From: Ruminococcus flavefaciens
Lineage (GTDB): Bacteria > Bacillota > Clostridia > Oscillospirales > Ruminococcaceae
Length of the DNA: 64,000 bases
Direction of reading: 5' to 3'
Assembly: GCA_002373775.1 (NCBI GenBank)
Contig: DFJW01000083.1
Location: 64,603-128,602 of the forward strand
Below are positions 52,458 through 61,650 of the stretch, piece after piece. The notes below the pieces were generated by a model. The model saw only the letters and a program-made list of their open reading frames with translations, was not told the origin of the DNA and did no database searches. Every line of letters starts with the position of its first letter. Position 1 is the first letter of the stretch. A program made the position numbers and the translations under genes.

Positions 52458-53321
52458 ATGGAACAACGGGATACTATGAGCTTTAAAAACAAGCTTTCCA
52501 AACGTATTATCAGCACTCCTGGTCCGGCAGCTAAGAACACTTTCTTCTATATCCAGGAGACAGGCTGCGCTAAGACGGATGACGCTGCTACCACTCAGCG
52601 TCAGAACCTCGATTCTTTTCTCATCGTTGCTGTTGTCAGCGGTAAAGGCGAACTGACTTACGACAACGACACTTATCCGGTCTCTAAAGGAGAATGCTTT
52701 TTCATCGACTGCCGCGTTTCTCATTTTTACAAGAGTTCCAGCAAGGATCCTTGGGAACTGCTGTGGGTCCACTTCAACGGCAGTACATCAAAGCAGTACT
52801 ATGAATACTTCCTCTCACAGTCTAAAAACGTTTTCCGTCCGCCCTTTTTCGACAGGGTCGTATCTGCTATCACTGAGATTATTAATGTAAACGAATACAA
52901 TAATCCGAATGCTGAAGTGCTGACTTCAAAGCTGATTGTCGATCTCCTTACGCTCTCACTTACTGTCAATTCTGCTGAACAGCAGTACGATTCTGCCCTT
53001 AAACAGAAACTGGCTGCCGTCCACAACTACATTGAAGACCATTTCAGTGAAGATCTTTCCCTCGAAAAGCTGTCTTCGGAATTCTATATCAGCAAATTCT
53101 ATCTTACACGAGAGTATAAGAAGATATACGGAAAGACGATCTTTCAGCACATCATTACTTCAAGGATCAATTACGGAAAAAAACTCCTGCGCTTCTCTGA
53201 TAAATCTGTGGAAGAGATCGCACATCTCTGCGGTTTCAACGATCAGAGCTACTTCGCAAGGCAGTTCAAGAAGGCCGAGAACCTCACCTGTTTCTCTTAC
53301 AGAAAAATGTGGAGAGACTGA
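52458..53321 (+). CDS. AraC family transcription regulator
   Basis: 287 residues. A cupin-like N-terminal ligand domain (DSFLIVAVVSGKGELTYDNDTYPVSKGECFFIDCRVSHFYKS) is followed by the two helix-turn-helix units at 190-285: EDLSLEKLSSEFYISKFYLTREYKKIYGKTIFQHIITSRI and SVEEIAHLCGFNDQSYFARQFKKAENLTCFSYRK. The sensor domain usually binds a sugar, so it probably controls a carbohydrate locus elsewhere; no sugar genes are adjacent. A structured leader precedes it. Confidence 0.93.
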   Translation: MEQRDTMSFKNKLSKRIISTPGPAAKNTFFYIQETGCAKTDDAATTQRQNLDSFLIVAVVSGKGELTYDNDTYPVSKGECFFIDCRVSHFYKSSSKDPWELLWVHFNGSTSKQYYEYFLSQSKNVFRPPFFDRVVSAITEIINVNEYNNPNAEVLTSKLIVDLLTLSLTVNSAEQQYDSALKQKLAAVHNYIEDHFSEDLSLEKLSSEFYISKFYLTREYKKIYGKTIFQHIITSRINYGKKLLRFSDKSVEEIAHLCGFNDQSYFARQFKKAENLTCFSYRKMWRD

Positions 53322-53362
53322 GCGTCTCCGCTTATGTATATCCGTCACAGTGTTCATAACTG

Positions 53363-53395
53363 AAAAGGCACAGACTCATGGTCTGTGCCTTTTTT
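53363..53395. terminator. Bidirectional terminator
   Basis: A perfect stem, AAAAGGCACAGAC (53363-53375) with GTCTGTGCCTTTT (53381-53393) plus further Ts, separates the convergent AraC-type and parC-type genes. Confidence 0.9.
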
Positions 53396-53397
53396 GC

Positions 53398-55638
53398 TTA
53401 AAATGTGAGCTGATTCGTGTCGCCAAGGTCCTTTGCGGGCTTTCCTGCTGCCGGAACGCTCTTGGAACGGTATTTTTCCAGTTCCTTCATCTGTTCTGCT
53501 CCGATTATTTCTGCTGATGCAAGAAGTGCTTTCTTTCTGAGCGTCATCACCTGTACTCCCTGTGAATCACGGGTGCTCTTGGGCAGTATCATGCCGGTAT
53601 TGAACACGAGGGCATGTCCGCTTGTGCTCCTGAGCAGCACGTCCTGATCCTCTGCTGTGAAGATGACTGCTACGAGCGGTGACTTTGATGAATACGCTTT
53701 TGCCAGCTTTTTCCTGTTGGTCTTGGTCTCATACGATCTCAGCGGTACTTTGGCTGCCTTGCCGTTCTCAAAGAAGAATATAACATATCCGTTGTAATCC
53801 GTTGTCGGTACAAGGGATTTAAGATTCTCCCCTTCATCGAATCCAAGCTTTGCCGGTATGTAGTCTCCCATTACACTTGCCTTTGTATCATCAAATGCAC
53901 TGGCACGGGATTTGTATGCCTGCGCCTGATCCGAGAAGAATATGAGTTCCGTTTTATTGGTGGCTTCAAATGTCTGACTGATATAGTCCCCTTCCTTGAG
54001 CTTCTGCTCTCCGCTCATTCGCAGGGACTGCGGTGTGATCTTCTTGAAGTATCCGCTTTCTGATACAAAAATGTTTACAGGATAGTCAGGAGTATCATCT
54101 TCTACTGTCTCTTCTTCAACATCAGACTGATAATAAAACAGAGTACGGCGCGGCTGCGCATAATTTTTAATTACATCACGCAGTTCGCCAATTATTATCT
54201 TTCTTATCTTCTTTTTATCGCGGAGTATATCTTCCATCTCTGCTATATCAATGCGAAGCTGATCTACTTCCTCTATGCGGCGAAGTATATACTGCTTGTT
54301 TATGTTTCTGAGCTTTATCTCTGCCACATATTCTGCCTGTACTTCGTCTATCCCGAAACCTATCATGAGATTTGGCACTACATCGGCTTCATTCTCGGTT
54401 TCACGTATTATCCGGATCGCCTTGTCGATGTCAAGAAGTATCTTGGAAAGTGCTTCCAGAAGATGCAGTTTTTCTTTCTTCTTCTGAAGATCATAATATG
54501 TCCTTCTCTGCACGCACTCTTCACGGAATGCCGTCCACTCCGTAAGTATCTCCCGCACGCCCATTACCTTTGGTGTACCGGCAATGAGTATGTTGAAGTT
54601 GCAGGGGTAACTGTCCTGAAGAGGTGTGAGACGGTACAGCTTCTGCATGAGCTTGTCAGGATCTGTTCCGCGCTTCAGGTCTATGGCGATCTTCAGTCCG
54701 TCGATATCTGTCTCGTCACGGATATATGAGACTTCGCGTATCTTGCCTGCCTTGACGAGCTCTATTATCTTGTCGATGATCGCCTCTACCGTTGTTGTAT
54801 ACGGTATCTGCGTTATCTCAAGGCAGTTTGCTGACTTGTCATAATTATACTTGGATCGCACCTTGATGCTTCCTCTGCCGGTCTCATAGACTTTATTGAG
54901 CTCTTCTTCATCGTAGAGCATCAGTCCTCCGCCCGGGAAATCAGGACCTTTCAGCGTGCTCAGTATGTCGTGCTTAGGATCCTTCATCAGCGCTATGGTC
55001 GTTTCGCATATCTCTTCAAGATTGAACGGGCATACGTTGCTCGCCATTGATACTGCTATACCGGTATTAGAATTTACAAGCACTGTCGGGAATGTCGCCG
55101 GCAGCAATGTCGGCTCCTGCATGGTATTGTCATAATTGGGTACAAAATCCACGGTGTCATGATCTATATCACGGAAAAGCTCGTTGCATATGCGCTCAAG
55201 CTTGACTTCTGTATATCTTGCAGCTGCAAAGTGCATCTTGCTGGAATACTGCTTTCCGAAGTTTCCCTTTGAATCCACATATGGGTGCAGCAGAGCTTCG
55301 TTTCCGCGCGTCATTCGAACCATTGTCTCATATATCGCCTGATCTCCGTGAGGATTCAGCTTCATCGTCTCTCCGACAACGTTCGCTGACTTCGAACGCT
55401 CCTTTTCAGGGCTTAAAAGTCCCCTCTTATACATCATGTAGAGCAGCTTTCTGTGGGATGGCTTGAAGCCGTCTATCTCGGGCAGTGCTCGCGATATTAT
55501 TACACTCATGGCGTATGGCATATAGTTCTTTTTCAGTGTATCAGTGATCTTCTCGCTTACTACACTTCCGGAACCTTCTATGTATGCTTCATGCTTGAAT
55601 GCCGGCTTTTTCTTTTCGGGTTCTCTTTTTCTCGGCAT
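53398..55638 (-). CDS. parC: Type IIA topoisomerase subunit A (topoisomerase IV, ParC type)
   Basis: 746 residues. KKNYMPYAMSVIISRALPEIDGFKPSHRKLLYMMY is the subunit A start; the catalytic Tyr is in FAAARYTEVKLERI. The C-terminal beta-pinwheel is short (about 200 residues), as in topoisomerase IV rather than gyrase. Together with the ParE-type subunit encoded upstream it should decatenate chromosomes. The family is a divergent clostridial type; it differs from gyrase by FKPSHRK in place of LKPVHRR. I would not exclude a gyrase-like role. Confidence 0.85.
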   Translation of the reverse strand: MPRKREPEKKKPAFKHEAYIEGSGSVVSEKITDTLKKNYMPYAMSVIISRALPEIDGFKPSHRKLLYMMYKRGLLSPEKERSKSANVVGETMKLNPHGDQAIYETMVRMTRGNEALLHPYVDSKGNFGKQYSSKMHFAAARYTEVKLERICNELFRDIDHDTVDFVPNYDNTMQEPTLLPATFPTVLVNSNTGIAVSMASNVCPFNLEEICETTIALMKDPKHDILSTLKGPDFPGGGLMLYDEEELNKVYETGRGSIKVRSKYNYDKSANCLEITQIPYTTTVEAIIDKIIELVKAGKIREVSYIRDETDIDGLKIAIDLKRGTDPDKLMQKLYRLTPLQDSYPCNFNILIAGTPKVMGVREILTEWTAFREECVQRRTYYDLQKKKEKLHLLEALSKILLDIDKAIRIIRETENEADVVPNLMIGFGIDEVQAEYVAEIKLRNINKQYILRRIEEVDQLRIDIAEMEDILRDKKKIRKIIIGELRDVIKNYAQPRRTLFYYQSDVEEETVEDDTPDYPVNIFVSESGYFKKITPQSLRMSGEQKLKEGDYISQTFEATNKTELIFFSDQAQAYKSRASAFDDTKASVMGDYIPAKLGFDEGENLKSLVPTTDYNGYVIFFFENGKAAKVPLRSYETKTNRKKLAKAYSSKSPLVAVIFTAEDQDVLLRSTSGHALVFNTGMILPKSTRDSQGVQVMTLRKKALLASAEIIGAEQMKELEKYRSKSVPAAGKPAKDLGDTNQLTF

Positions 55639-55727
55639 TTATCCGATCCTCCTCTTGTTTTCCGGAAACTCCGTAGCAGTCTCCGGCATCTATGTCAAAA
55701 AGATTTGTGTGTCATGAACAGGCTTTG

Positions 55728-57707
55728 TCAGCTTATATCCGCAAGTTCAAGGTAATCTGCACCGTACTCGGAAATATAATCCTTTCTGCCCTGAAGGTCG
55801 TCTCCGAGAAGCATCTCGAATACTTCGGCAGATTCTGCTATATCCTCTGCCGTTACCTTAATGAGACGGCGTGTGTCCGGATTCATCGTCGTAAGGCTCA
55901 TCATGTCAGGTTCGTTCTCACCAAGACCTTTCGAACGCTGTATGGTGTGCTTCTTATCGCCTATCTCGTCAAGTATACGCTGCTTCTCCTGCTCGGTATA
56001 TGCAAAATAAGTCTTTTCCTTGGTATTTATCTCGAAAAGAGGTGATTCCGCTATGTATACATAACCTTCGCTTATCAGTGTCGGCGTCAGGCGATAGAGC
56101 ATCGTCAGTATAAGTGTCCTGATCTGGAAACCGTCAACGTCGGCATCGGTACATATTACTATCTTGCTCCAGCGGAAGTTCTCAATGTTGAATGTGGAGA
56201 GTTCCTTGTTCGCCTTCGTCGTTACTTCTACTCCGCATCCAAGCACTTTTATAAGATCGGTTATTATCTCACTTTTGAATATCTTCGTGTAGTCCGCTTT
56301 GAGGCAGTTGAGTATCTTTCCGCGCACAGGGATAACTGCCTGAAATTCTGCGTCACGGGCAAGTTTTACCGAACCCAGCGCCGAATCTCCCTCCACGATG
56401 TATATCTCGCGGCGTGTCACGTCCTTGGTGCGGCAGTCTACAAATTTCTCGACCATGTTTGCAAGGTCGATCGTTCCGGTCAGCTTTTTCTTAACATTAA
56501 GACGCACTTTTTCCGCATTTTCTCGGCTGCGCTTGTTTATGAGTATCTGCTCGGCTATCTTCTGGGCTTCGTCAGGGTTTTCGATAAAATATATCTCAAG
56601 CTGATGACGAAGGAATTCTGTCATTGCCTCACGGATGAATTTGTTGGTTATCGCCTTTTTCGTCTGGTTGGCGTATGATGTCTGTGTTGAGAAAGACGAC
56701 GAAACAAGTATCAGGCACTCTTCAATATCGGCGTAGGTTATCTTGCTCTCGTTCTTCTGATAGCCGTTCACCGACTTGATATAACTGTCTATCTGCGCCT
56801 GAAATGCCCTCTTTACTGCATCGGCTGGCGAGCCGCCGTGTTCAAGGAAGCTGGAGTTGTGATAGTACTCTGTGAGCTTCGCTTTGTTCGAAAAGGTCAG
56901 CGCTACATCAAGCTTTACCTTATATTCGGGCTTGTCCTCACGGTCTCTTCCCTTCTTCTCGGCTGTCCAGTGCTGTATGGAGGTAAGTGCTCCTTCGCCG
57001 GCTATCTCCTGCACATACTCTGTGATGCCTGATTCGTAGAAGAATTCCTGCTCGTTGAATCCGCCTGCTTCATTTTCCGAACGGAATACAAAGAGTATGT
57101 TCGGATTGACTATTGCCTGACGTTTGAGGATGTCGCAGAAGAATTCATCTGATACGCTGATATCTGTGAATACTTCAAGATCAGGACGCCAGCGTGTCTT
57201 CGTACCGGTCTGCTTCTTCTTGCAGGGTTCCTTTTTAAGTCCGCCTACGTTATTTCCCTTTTCAAAATGCAGTTCATATTTATACCCGTCACGGATGACC
57301 TCAACATCCATGAATTCAGAGGAATACTGTGTAGAACACAGTCCGAGTCCGTTGAGTCCGAGTGAGTATTCATATGACTCATCCGCTGAATCATATTTAC
57401 CGCCTGCATAAAGTTCACAGTAAACGAGCTCCCAGTTATAGCGTTTCTCATTGTTGTTATAGTCTACAGGACAGCCTCTTCCGAAATCCTCTACCTCGAT
57501 ATCGTTGTTCCTGTAATGAGTTATGATTATCTTGTTTCCATAACCTTCACGGGCTTCATCTATAGAGTTTGAGATGACTTCAAAGATTGAATGCTCACAG
57601 CCGTCAAGTCCGTCTGAGCCGAATATGACAGCCGGACGCTTTCGCACTCTGTCTGCACCCTTGAGCATTGATATACTGTCGTTGCCGTAATCCTGTTTCT
57701 TTGCCAT
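55728..57707 (-). CDS. parE: Type IIA topoisomerase subunit B (topoisomerase IV, ParE type)
   Basis: 659 residues from ATG 57707 (MAKKQDYGN). GHKL ATPase domain: EVISNSIDEAREG, VEDFGRGCPVDYN, YSLGLNGLGLCSTQYSSEF. The TOPRIM metal site has REIYIVEGDSALGSVKLARDAEFQAVIPVRGKILN, then ICTDADVDGFQIRTLILTMLYR. Partner of the ParC-type subunit 90 nt downstream. It has an extended -10 promoter upstream. Confidence 0.88.
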   Translation of the reverse strand: MAKKQDYGNDSISMLKGADRVRKRPAVIFGSDGLDGCEHSIFEVISNSIDEAREGYGNKIIITHYRNNDIEVEDFGRGCPVDYNNNEKRYNWELVYCELYAGGKYDSADESYEYSLGLNGLGLCSTQYSSEFMDVEVIRDGYKYELHFEKGNNVGGLKKEPCKKKQTGTKTRWRPDLEVFTDISVSDEFFCDILKRQAIVNPNILFVFRSENEAGGFNEQEFFYESGITEYVQEIAGEGALTSIQHWTAEKKGRDREDKPEYKVKLDVALTFSNKAKLTEYYHNSSFLEHGGSPADAVKRAFQAQIDSYIKSVNGYQKNESKITYADIEECLILVSSSFSTQTSYANQTKKAITNKFIREAMTEFLRHQLEIYFIENPDEAQKIAEQILINKRSRENAEKVRLNVKKKLTGTIDLANMVEKFVDCRTKDVTRREIYIVEGDSALGSVKLARDAEFQAVIPVRGKILNCLKADYTKIFKSEIITDLIKVLGCGVEVTTKANKELSTFNIENFRWSKIVICTDADVDGFQIRTLILTMLYRLTPTLISEGYVYIAESPLFEINTKEKTYFAYTEQEKQRILDEIGDKKHTIQRSKGLGENEPDMMSLTTMNPDTRRLIKVTAEDIAESAEVFEMLLGDDLQGRKDYISEYGADYLELADIS

Positions 57708-57753
57708 TTGCCTCTGCCTTTCTTTGAGTATTATAAAACGAACATTCTTTATT

Positions 57754-57782
57754 ATCATATCACATTACTAAAAATTTTTCAA
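57754..57782 (-). promoter_or_regulatory. Promoter of parE-parC
   Basis: On the minus strand, -35 TTGAAA (57777-57782), 17-bp spacer, -10 TATGAT (57754-57759) with an upstream TG (extended -10). Confidence 0.7.
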
Positions 57783-57821
57783 GTACTTTTTTGCAGATGA
57801 TCTTATTATGCGCTGTACCTG

Positions 57822-57838
57822 AGTTTTGTTTCAGAATT
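57822..57838 (-). promoter_or_regulatory. Putative response-regulator site upstream of the two-component genes
   Basis: AGTTTTGTTTCAGAATT is the exact reverse complement of AATTCTGAAACAAAACT at 59747-59763, before the ABC operon. It lies about 20 bp upstream of the -35 element of the response regulator gene. Confidence 0.6.
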
Positions 57839-57859
57839 GTTACAATCATGGCATTGCTC

Positions 57860-57888
57860 TTGAAACAGATACGGTTATTTGCTATAAT
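57860..57888 (+). promoter_or_regulatory. Promoter of the two-component system genes
   Basis: -35 TTGAAA (57860-57865), 17-bp spacer, -10 TATAAT (57883-57888), 34 bp before the ATG. Confidence 0.8.
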
Positions 57889-57922
57889 CATAGTATAAAC
57901 TATATCGACGGGAGGAAGTTAT

Positions 57923-58594
57923 ATGATCCGCATACTGGTAGTTGATGATGATAAAGACCTTAACCGCCTTATTTGTGCTTACCTCGGAGACAGCGGGCTA
58001 TATGCCAAAGGATGCCTTTCAGTCCAGGAAGCATATGACGAAATGTACGGCAGCATATATGATCTGATAATATCTGATATAATGATGCCTAAGATCGACG
58101 GATTCGAATTCGCTGAAACTGTAAGGCAGATAAATTCCAATATCCCGATACTCTTCATGTCCGCACGCGATGACCTCTCTGCCAAGGAAAAGGGGTTCCG
58201 TATCGGCATTGATGACTATATGGTGAAACCAGTTGAACTCGCTGAGCTGGAAATGAGAGTGCGCGCTCTCCTCAGAAGAGCTAATATCGCTGAATCAAAA
58301 AAACTCACCGTCGGAAGTCTCACGCTCGATGCAGATGCGGTATCAGCTGAGAATAACGGCGAGCCTGTACAGTTGTCCACACGGGAATTCAATATACTCT
58401 TCAAGCTGCTTTCGTATCCGAACAAGACTTTTTCAAGAGCTCAGCTCATGGATGAGTTCTGGGGCATAGACTCGGATGCCGGGCTTCGTGCGGTGGATGT
58501 ATATATCACAAGACTTCGCGAAAAAGCTGCGGATTGTTCCGGTTTTGAGATCAGAACTGTACGCGGTATCGGTTACAAGGCGGTATTGAAATGA
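57923..58594 (+). CDS. OmpR-family response regulator
   Basis: 223 residues. Receiver domain ILVVDDDKDLNRLICAY with phospho-acceptor Asp in DLIISDIMMPKIDG and Lys in DYMVKPVEL; C-terminal winged-helix domain with VQLSTREFNILFKLLSYPNKTFSRAQLMDEFWG and RAVDVYITRLREK. RBS GGAGG precedes it. It overlaps the kinase gene by 4 nt. An ABC operon downstream shares an identical site with this gene's promoter region. Confidence 0.96.
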   Translation: MIRILVVDDDKDLNRLICAYLGDSGLYAKGCLSVQEAYDEMYGSIYDLIISDIMMPKIDGFEFAETVRQINSNIPILFMSARDDLSAKEKGFRIGIDDYMVKPVELAELEMRVRALLRRANIAESKKLTVGSLTLDADAVSAENNGEPVQLSTREFNILFKLLSYPNKTFSRAQLMDEFWGIDSDAGLRAVDVYITRLREKAADCSGFEIRTVRGIGYKAVLK

Positions 58595-59652
58595 AACGTC
58601 CGAAGATAGCTAAAAAAGCTATGGGAAGCAGGTTCCCGAAGTCCTTCTTCTGGGGATATTTCGTCGCTCTTCTGCTGATCTCAGGTGTACATATAGCTTT
58701 GCTGCTCGGTATGCAGGAAGCTCATTTCAACGATATCATAATCGTACATGTCATCCTTGCATTCTGGGCACTGGTGGCGGGCGGGCTTACCCTTTATACA
58801 AGAATTCAGGTAAGGAAAACTTATGAGATACCTATGCAGCGCCTTGCTGAGGCTACAGCAAGAATTGCAAAAGGCGATTTTTCTGCCCGTGTCGCCCCAC
58901 TTAACAAGAAAAGCGATTTCGATTATCTTGACGTGATGATAGAAGACTTCAATAAAATGGCAGAGGAACTCGGCAGCATCGAAACTCTGCGAGTGGATTT
59001 CTTCTCAAATGTTTCTCATGAGATAAAAACGCCTATCGCTGTTATACAGAATGCTGCGGAAGTCCTTAAAAGACAAGACGTCAATGAGGTCCAGAGGAAA
59101 GAGAATATTGATACGATCACCTCTGCTGCCAAAAAACTAAATACCCTCATCACCAATATCCTTAAACTCAACAAGCTTGAGAACCAGTCTATAACTCCGC
59201 ATGTCAGCAGTTTCGATGTCTGTGAACAGCTGGTGCAGTCTGCTATACTGTTTGAAAATGTATGGGAAGAGAAAGGTATTGAATTTGAAGCGGATATTGC
59301 AGATGAAAGAAAAAAGATAGTCGCTGATGAGGAACTCATGCCGCTGTTATGGAACAATCTGCTTTCAAATGCTTTCAAATTCACTGAAAAAGGCGGCACT
59401 GTCTCTCTGCGTGAATATTCTGAGAACGGAAAGATCTATGTTATAGTTGAAGACTCCGGCTGCGGTATGGATGAACAGACCACAAAACACATTTTCGATA
59501 AGTTCTATCAGGGGGATACTTCACATTCCACTGAGGGAAACGGTCTCGGTCTTGCACTGGCAATGCGCGTCCTTCAGTTGTCAGGCGGAACTATCTCAGT
59601 TGAAAGCAGCCCGGGTGTCGGTACTAAATTCACGGTGATACTTAACGAATGA
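58591..59652 (+). CDS. Sensor histidine kinase
   Basis: 353 residues. Two membrane helices (about 20-75) with a very short extracellular loop, a HAMP-like linker (ARIAKGDFSARVAPLNKKSDFD), the phospho-acceptor His in FFSNVSHEIKTPIAVIQNA, and an ATPase domain with LLSNAFKFTEKGGTVSL, DSGCGMDEQT and HSTEGNGLGLALAMRVLQLSGG. The minimal loop suggests it senses the membrane or a partner such as an ABC transporter. Confidence 0.95.
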   Translation: MKRPKIAKKAMGSRFPKSFFWGYFVALLLISGVHIALLLGMQEAHFNDIIIVHVILAFWALVAGGLTLYTRIQVRKTYEIPMQRLAEATARIAKGDFSARVAPLNKKSDFDYLDVMIEDFNKMAEELGSIETLRVDFFSNVSHEIKTPIAVIQNAAEVLKRQDVNEVQRKENIDTITSAAKKLNTLITNILKLNKLENQSITPHVSSFDVCEQLVQSAILFENVWEEKGIEFEADIADERKKIVADEELMPLLWNNLLSNAFKFTEKGGTVSLREYSENGKIYVIVEDSGCGMDEQTTKHIFDKFYQGDTSHSTEGNGLGLALAMRVLQLSGGTISVESSPGVGTKFTVILNE

Positions 59653-59678
59653 CATCCGGTGTGCTGATATTTGTAAAC

Positions 59679-59712
59679 GCCCCAAGCATGAAAATGCTCG
59701 GGGCTGCTTTTT
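59679..59712 (+). terminator. Terminator after the two-component genes
   Basis: GCCCC plus AGCAT (59679-59689) pairs with ATGCT plus GGGGC (59694-59704) around GAAA, with one A-C mismatch; TGCTTTTTT follows. Confidence 0.85.
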
Positions 59713-59746
59713 TATGTTCAAATCAGCCAAGTCGTTCAGCTTTAAT

Positions 59747-59799
59747 AATTCTGAAACAAAACTGAAGCATTACTGAAATATTATTACTGTATCATACAG
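59747..59799 (+). promoter_or_regulatory. Response-regulator-type operator and promoter of the ABC operon
   Basis: CTGAA occurs at 59751, 59762 and 59773, exactly 11 bp apart, typical of an OmpR-family site. The repeat array is upstream of and next to a weak promoter: a -10 TATCAT at 59790-59795 with no good -35, inside the palindrome CTGTATCATACAG (59787-59799). This looks like activated transcription by the neighbouring response regulator. Confidence 0.65.
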
Positions 59800-59828
59800 T
59801 CATACCAAGTGAAACAGGAGGTATGGAT

Positions 59829-60752
59829 ATGGGAATGATAAATGTTAATAAGCTGACCAAGGATTACGGTCACGGAAGAGGGATATATGATGTCACCTTC
59901 GAAGTCGGTAAGGGAGAAACTCTCGGTTTCCTCGGTCCGAATGGTGCCGGTAAATCCACGACCATCAGACACCTGATGGGATTCTCAAAACCACAGAGCG
60001 GAAACGCTGATATAAACGGTATGGACTGCCGGAAGATGCACAGTGAGATACTGAGGAATGTCGGCTATCTCCCCGGCGAAGTTGCTATGCCGGACGGTCT
60101 TAACGGTCAGCAGTTCATCCGGATGATGAAAGAGATGCGCTGCTGCGGAAAGAATGACCGGTCAGCGGAACTCATGGAAAGATTTCAGCTTGATCCGTGC
60201 GCTGACATAAAAAGAATGAGCATCGGTGAAAAACGCAAACTGGCTGTTGTTACGGCTTTTATGTCAGATCCGGAGATCCTGCTGCTGGATGAACCGACAA
60301 GCGGACTTGATCCGCTGATGCAGGAAGTTTTCATAGACTTTATAAGAGACGAAAAATCAAAAGGCAAAACTATTCTGCTGTCAAGCCATATTTTCAGCGA
60401 AGTCGAAGCTCTCTGCGACAGGATAGCCATTATCAAGGACGGCAAGCTGATTTCTACTGTGGATGCTGCTGAAGTAAAGCATGGTCTGAAAAATGAATTC
60501 ACTGTCGCTTTCAGGACCGCATCAGACTTTGACAGATTCATGGCAAGCGGCATTGCTACAGAATGGAGTGACAGAAGATCCGGCAAATGTACGGTATGTG
60601 TTCCTGATGAGGATACTAACTCTTTTCTGAAGGCACTTTCCGGATGCAGGATAAAAAGCCTCGACGAACACTCTGTCAGTCTGGAGGAATACTTCATGCA
60701 TTTCTATAAAAGCAGCAAAAAATTCGCTGTGGGAGGTGTGAGCTATGCCTGA
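59829..60752 (+). CDS. ABC transporter ATP-binding protein (first)
   Basis: 307 residues from ATG 59829, which is 7 nt after AGGAGG. Walker A is GPNGAGKSTTIRHLMGF, signature MSIGEKRKLAVV, Walker B LLLDEPTSGLDP. The C-terminal 90 residues are an extension common in BcrA/CcmA-type export ATPases, with no separate motif. It pairs with a second ATPase and one permease, an arrangement seen in transporters for antimicrobial resistance or antibiotic self-protection. It overlaps the next gene by 8 nt. Confidence 0.92.
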   Translation: MGMINVNKLTKDYGHGRGIYDVTFEVGKGETLGFLGPNGAGKSTTIRHLMGFSKPQSGNADINGMDCRKMHSEILRNVGYLPGEVAMPDGLNGQQFIRMMKEMRCCGKNDRSAELMERFQLDPCADIKRMSIGEKRKLAVVTAFMSDPEILLLDEPTSGLDPLMQEVFIDFIRDEKSKGKTILLSSHIFSEVEALCDRIAIIKDGKLISTVDAAEVKHGLKNEFTVAFRTASDFDRFMASGIATEWSDRRSGKCTVCVPDEDTNSFLKALSGCRIKSLDEHSVSLEEYFMHFYKSSKKFAVGGVSYA

Positions 60753-61650
60753 GATGATAAGGATAAACAATCTTACCAAGGACTACGGTAACGGACGTGG
60801 TATCTTCGATTTCGATATTTCTATCCAAGAAGGCGAAGTCTACGGTCTCGTCGGTACCAACGGAAGCGGAAAAACTACAACTATGCGTCACCTTATGGGA
60901 TATCTGACTCCGGATAAAGGTGATTGCAGCATTGGCGGTCTCGACTGCCGCACTAAGGCGCATGTTATTATGAAGCGTGTCGGTTACGTTCCGGGACAGA
61001 TAGATTTTCCGGATATCGGAAGCGGTACTGATTTCCTGAAAGTTCAGGCGCAGTATCTCGGTATCACGGATATGAACTACACAAATGAACTCATTGACCG
61101 GTTCAAGATCGATACTTCTGCTCCGCTAAGGCGCATGAGCAAGGGCATGAAACAGAAAATGGCTATTGTCGCCGCTTTCATGTCCAAACCGGATGTACTG
61201 CTTCTCGATGAACCTTCCACCGGTCTCGATCCGGTAATGAGAGATGAGCTCATCGACCTCATACTCGAACAGAAACACAGAGGTGCTACTGTGTTCATGT
61301 CAAGCCATATATTCAAAGAGCTGGAGGACACCTGCGATAAGGTGACGTTCATACACAACGGGAAGATCACAGATACTATCGGGCGCGAACTTCACAAGCC
61401 CGAACTGCCGGCTATGTATCGTCTGGGATTTGCAAGGAAAGATCAGTACTGTGAATTCATGAAACGCTTTGATGCTATGATAGAAAGCCGGAACGATGAT
61501 TACCTGCATCTGAATGTCATGATACCGGAAGACAGGATAAATGAATTCATCGGTATTATTTCGGCTTATGACATGCGGTATATCCGGTTTATGCCGTATA
61601 CACTGGAAATGTACTACAAAAAATATATTGAAAACGGAGGCGCAGCTTAA
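60745..61650 (+). CDS. ABC transporter ATP-binding protein (second)
   Basis: 301 residues. Walker A GTNGSGKTTTMRHLMGY, signature MSKGMKQKMAIV, Walker B LLLDEPSTGLDP. About one third of its residues match the first ATPase at a glance, so the two arose by duplication and probably form a heterodimer. GGGAGG precedes the ATG. The stop codon shares one base with the permease start. Confidence 0.92.
   Translation: MPEMIRINNLTKDYGNGRGIFDFDISIQEGEVYGLVGTNGSGKTTTMRHLMGYLTPDKGDCSIGGLDCRTKAHVIMKRVGYVPGQIDFPDIGSGTDFLKVQAQYLGITDMNYTNELIDRFKIDTSAPLRRMSKGMKQKMAIVAAFMSKPDVLLLDEPSTGLDPVMRDELIDLILEQKHRGATVFMSSHIFKELEDTCDKVTFIHNGKITDTIGRELHKPELPAMYRLGFARKDQYCEFMKRFDAMIESRNDDYLHLNVMIPEDRINEFIGIISAYDMRYIRFMPYTLEMYYKKYIENGGAA

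Noticed and set aside
55728..57707. Considered as gyrB with downstream gyrA
   Set aside because: The subunit A partner has a short C-terminal pinwheel and divergent FKPSHRK motif, favouring topoisomerase IV; the distinction is not absolute.
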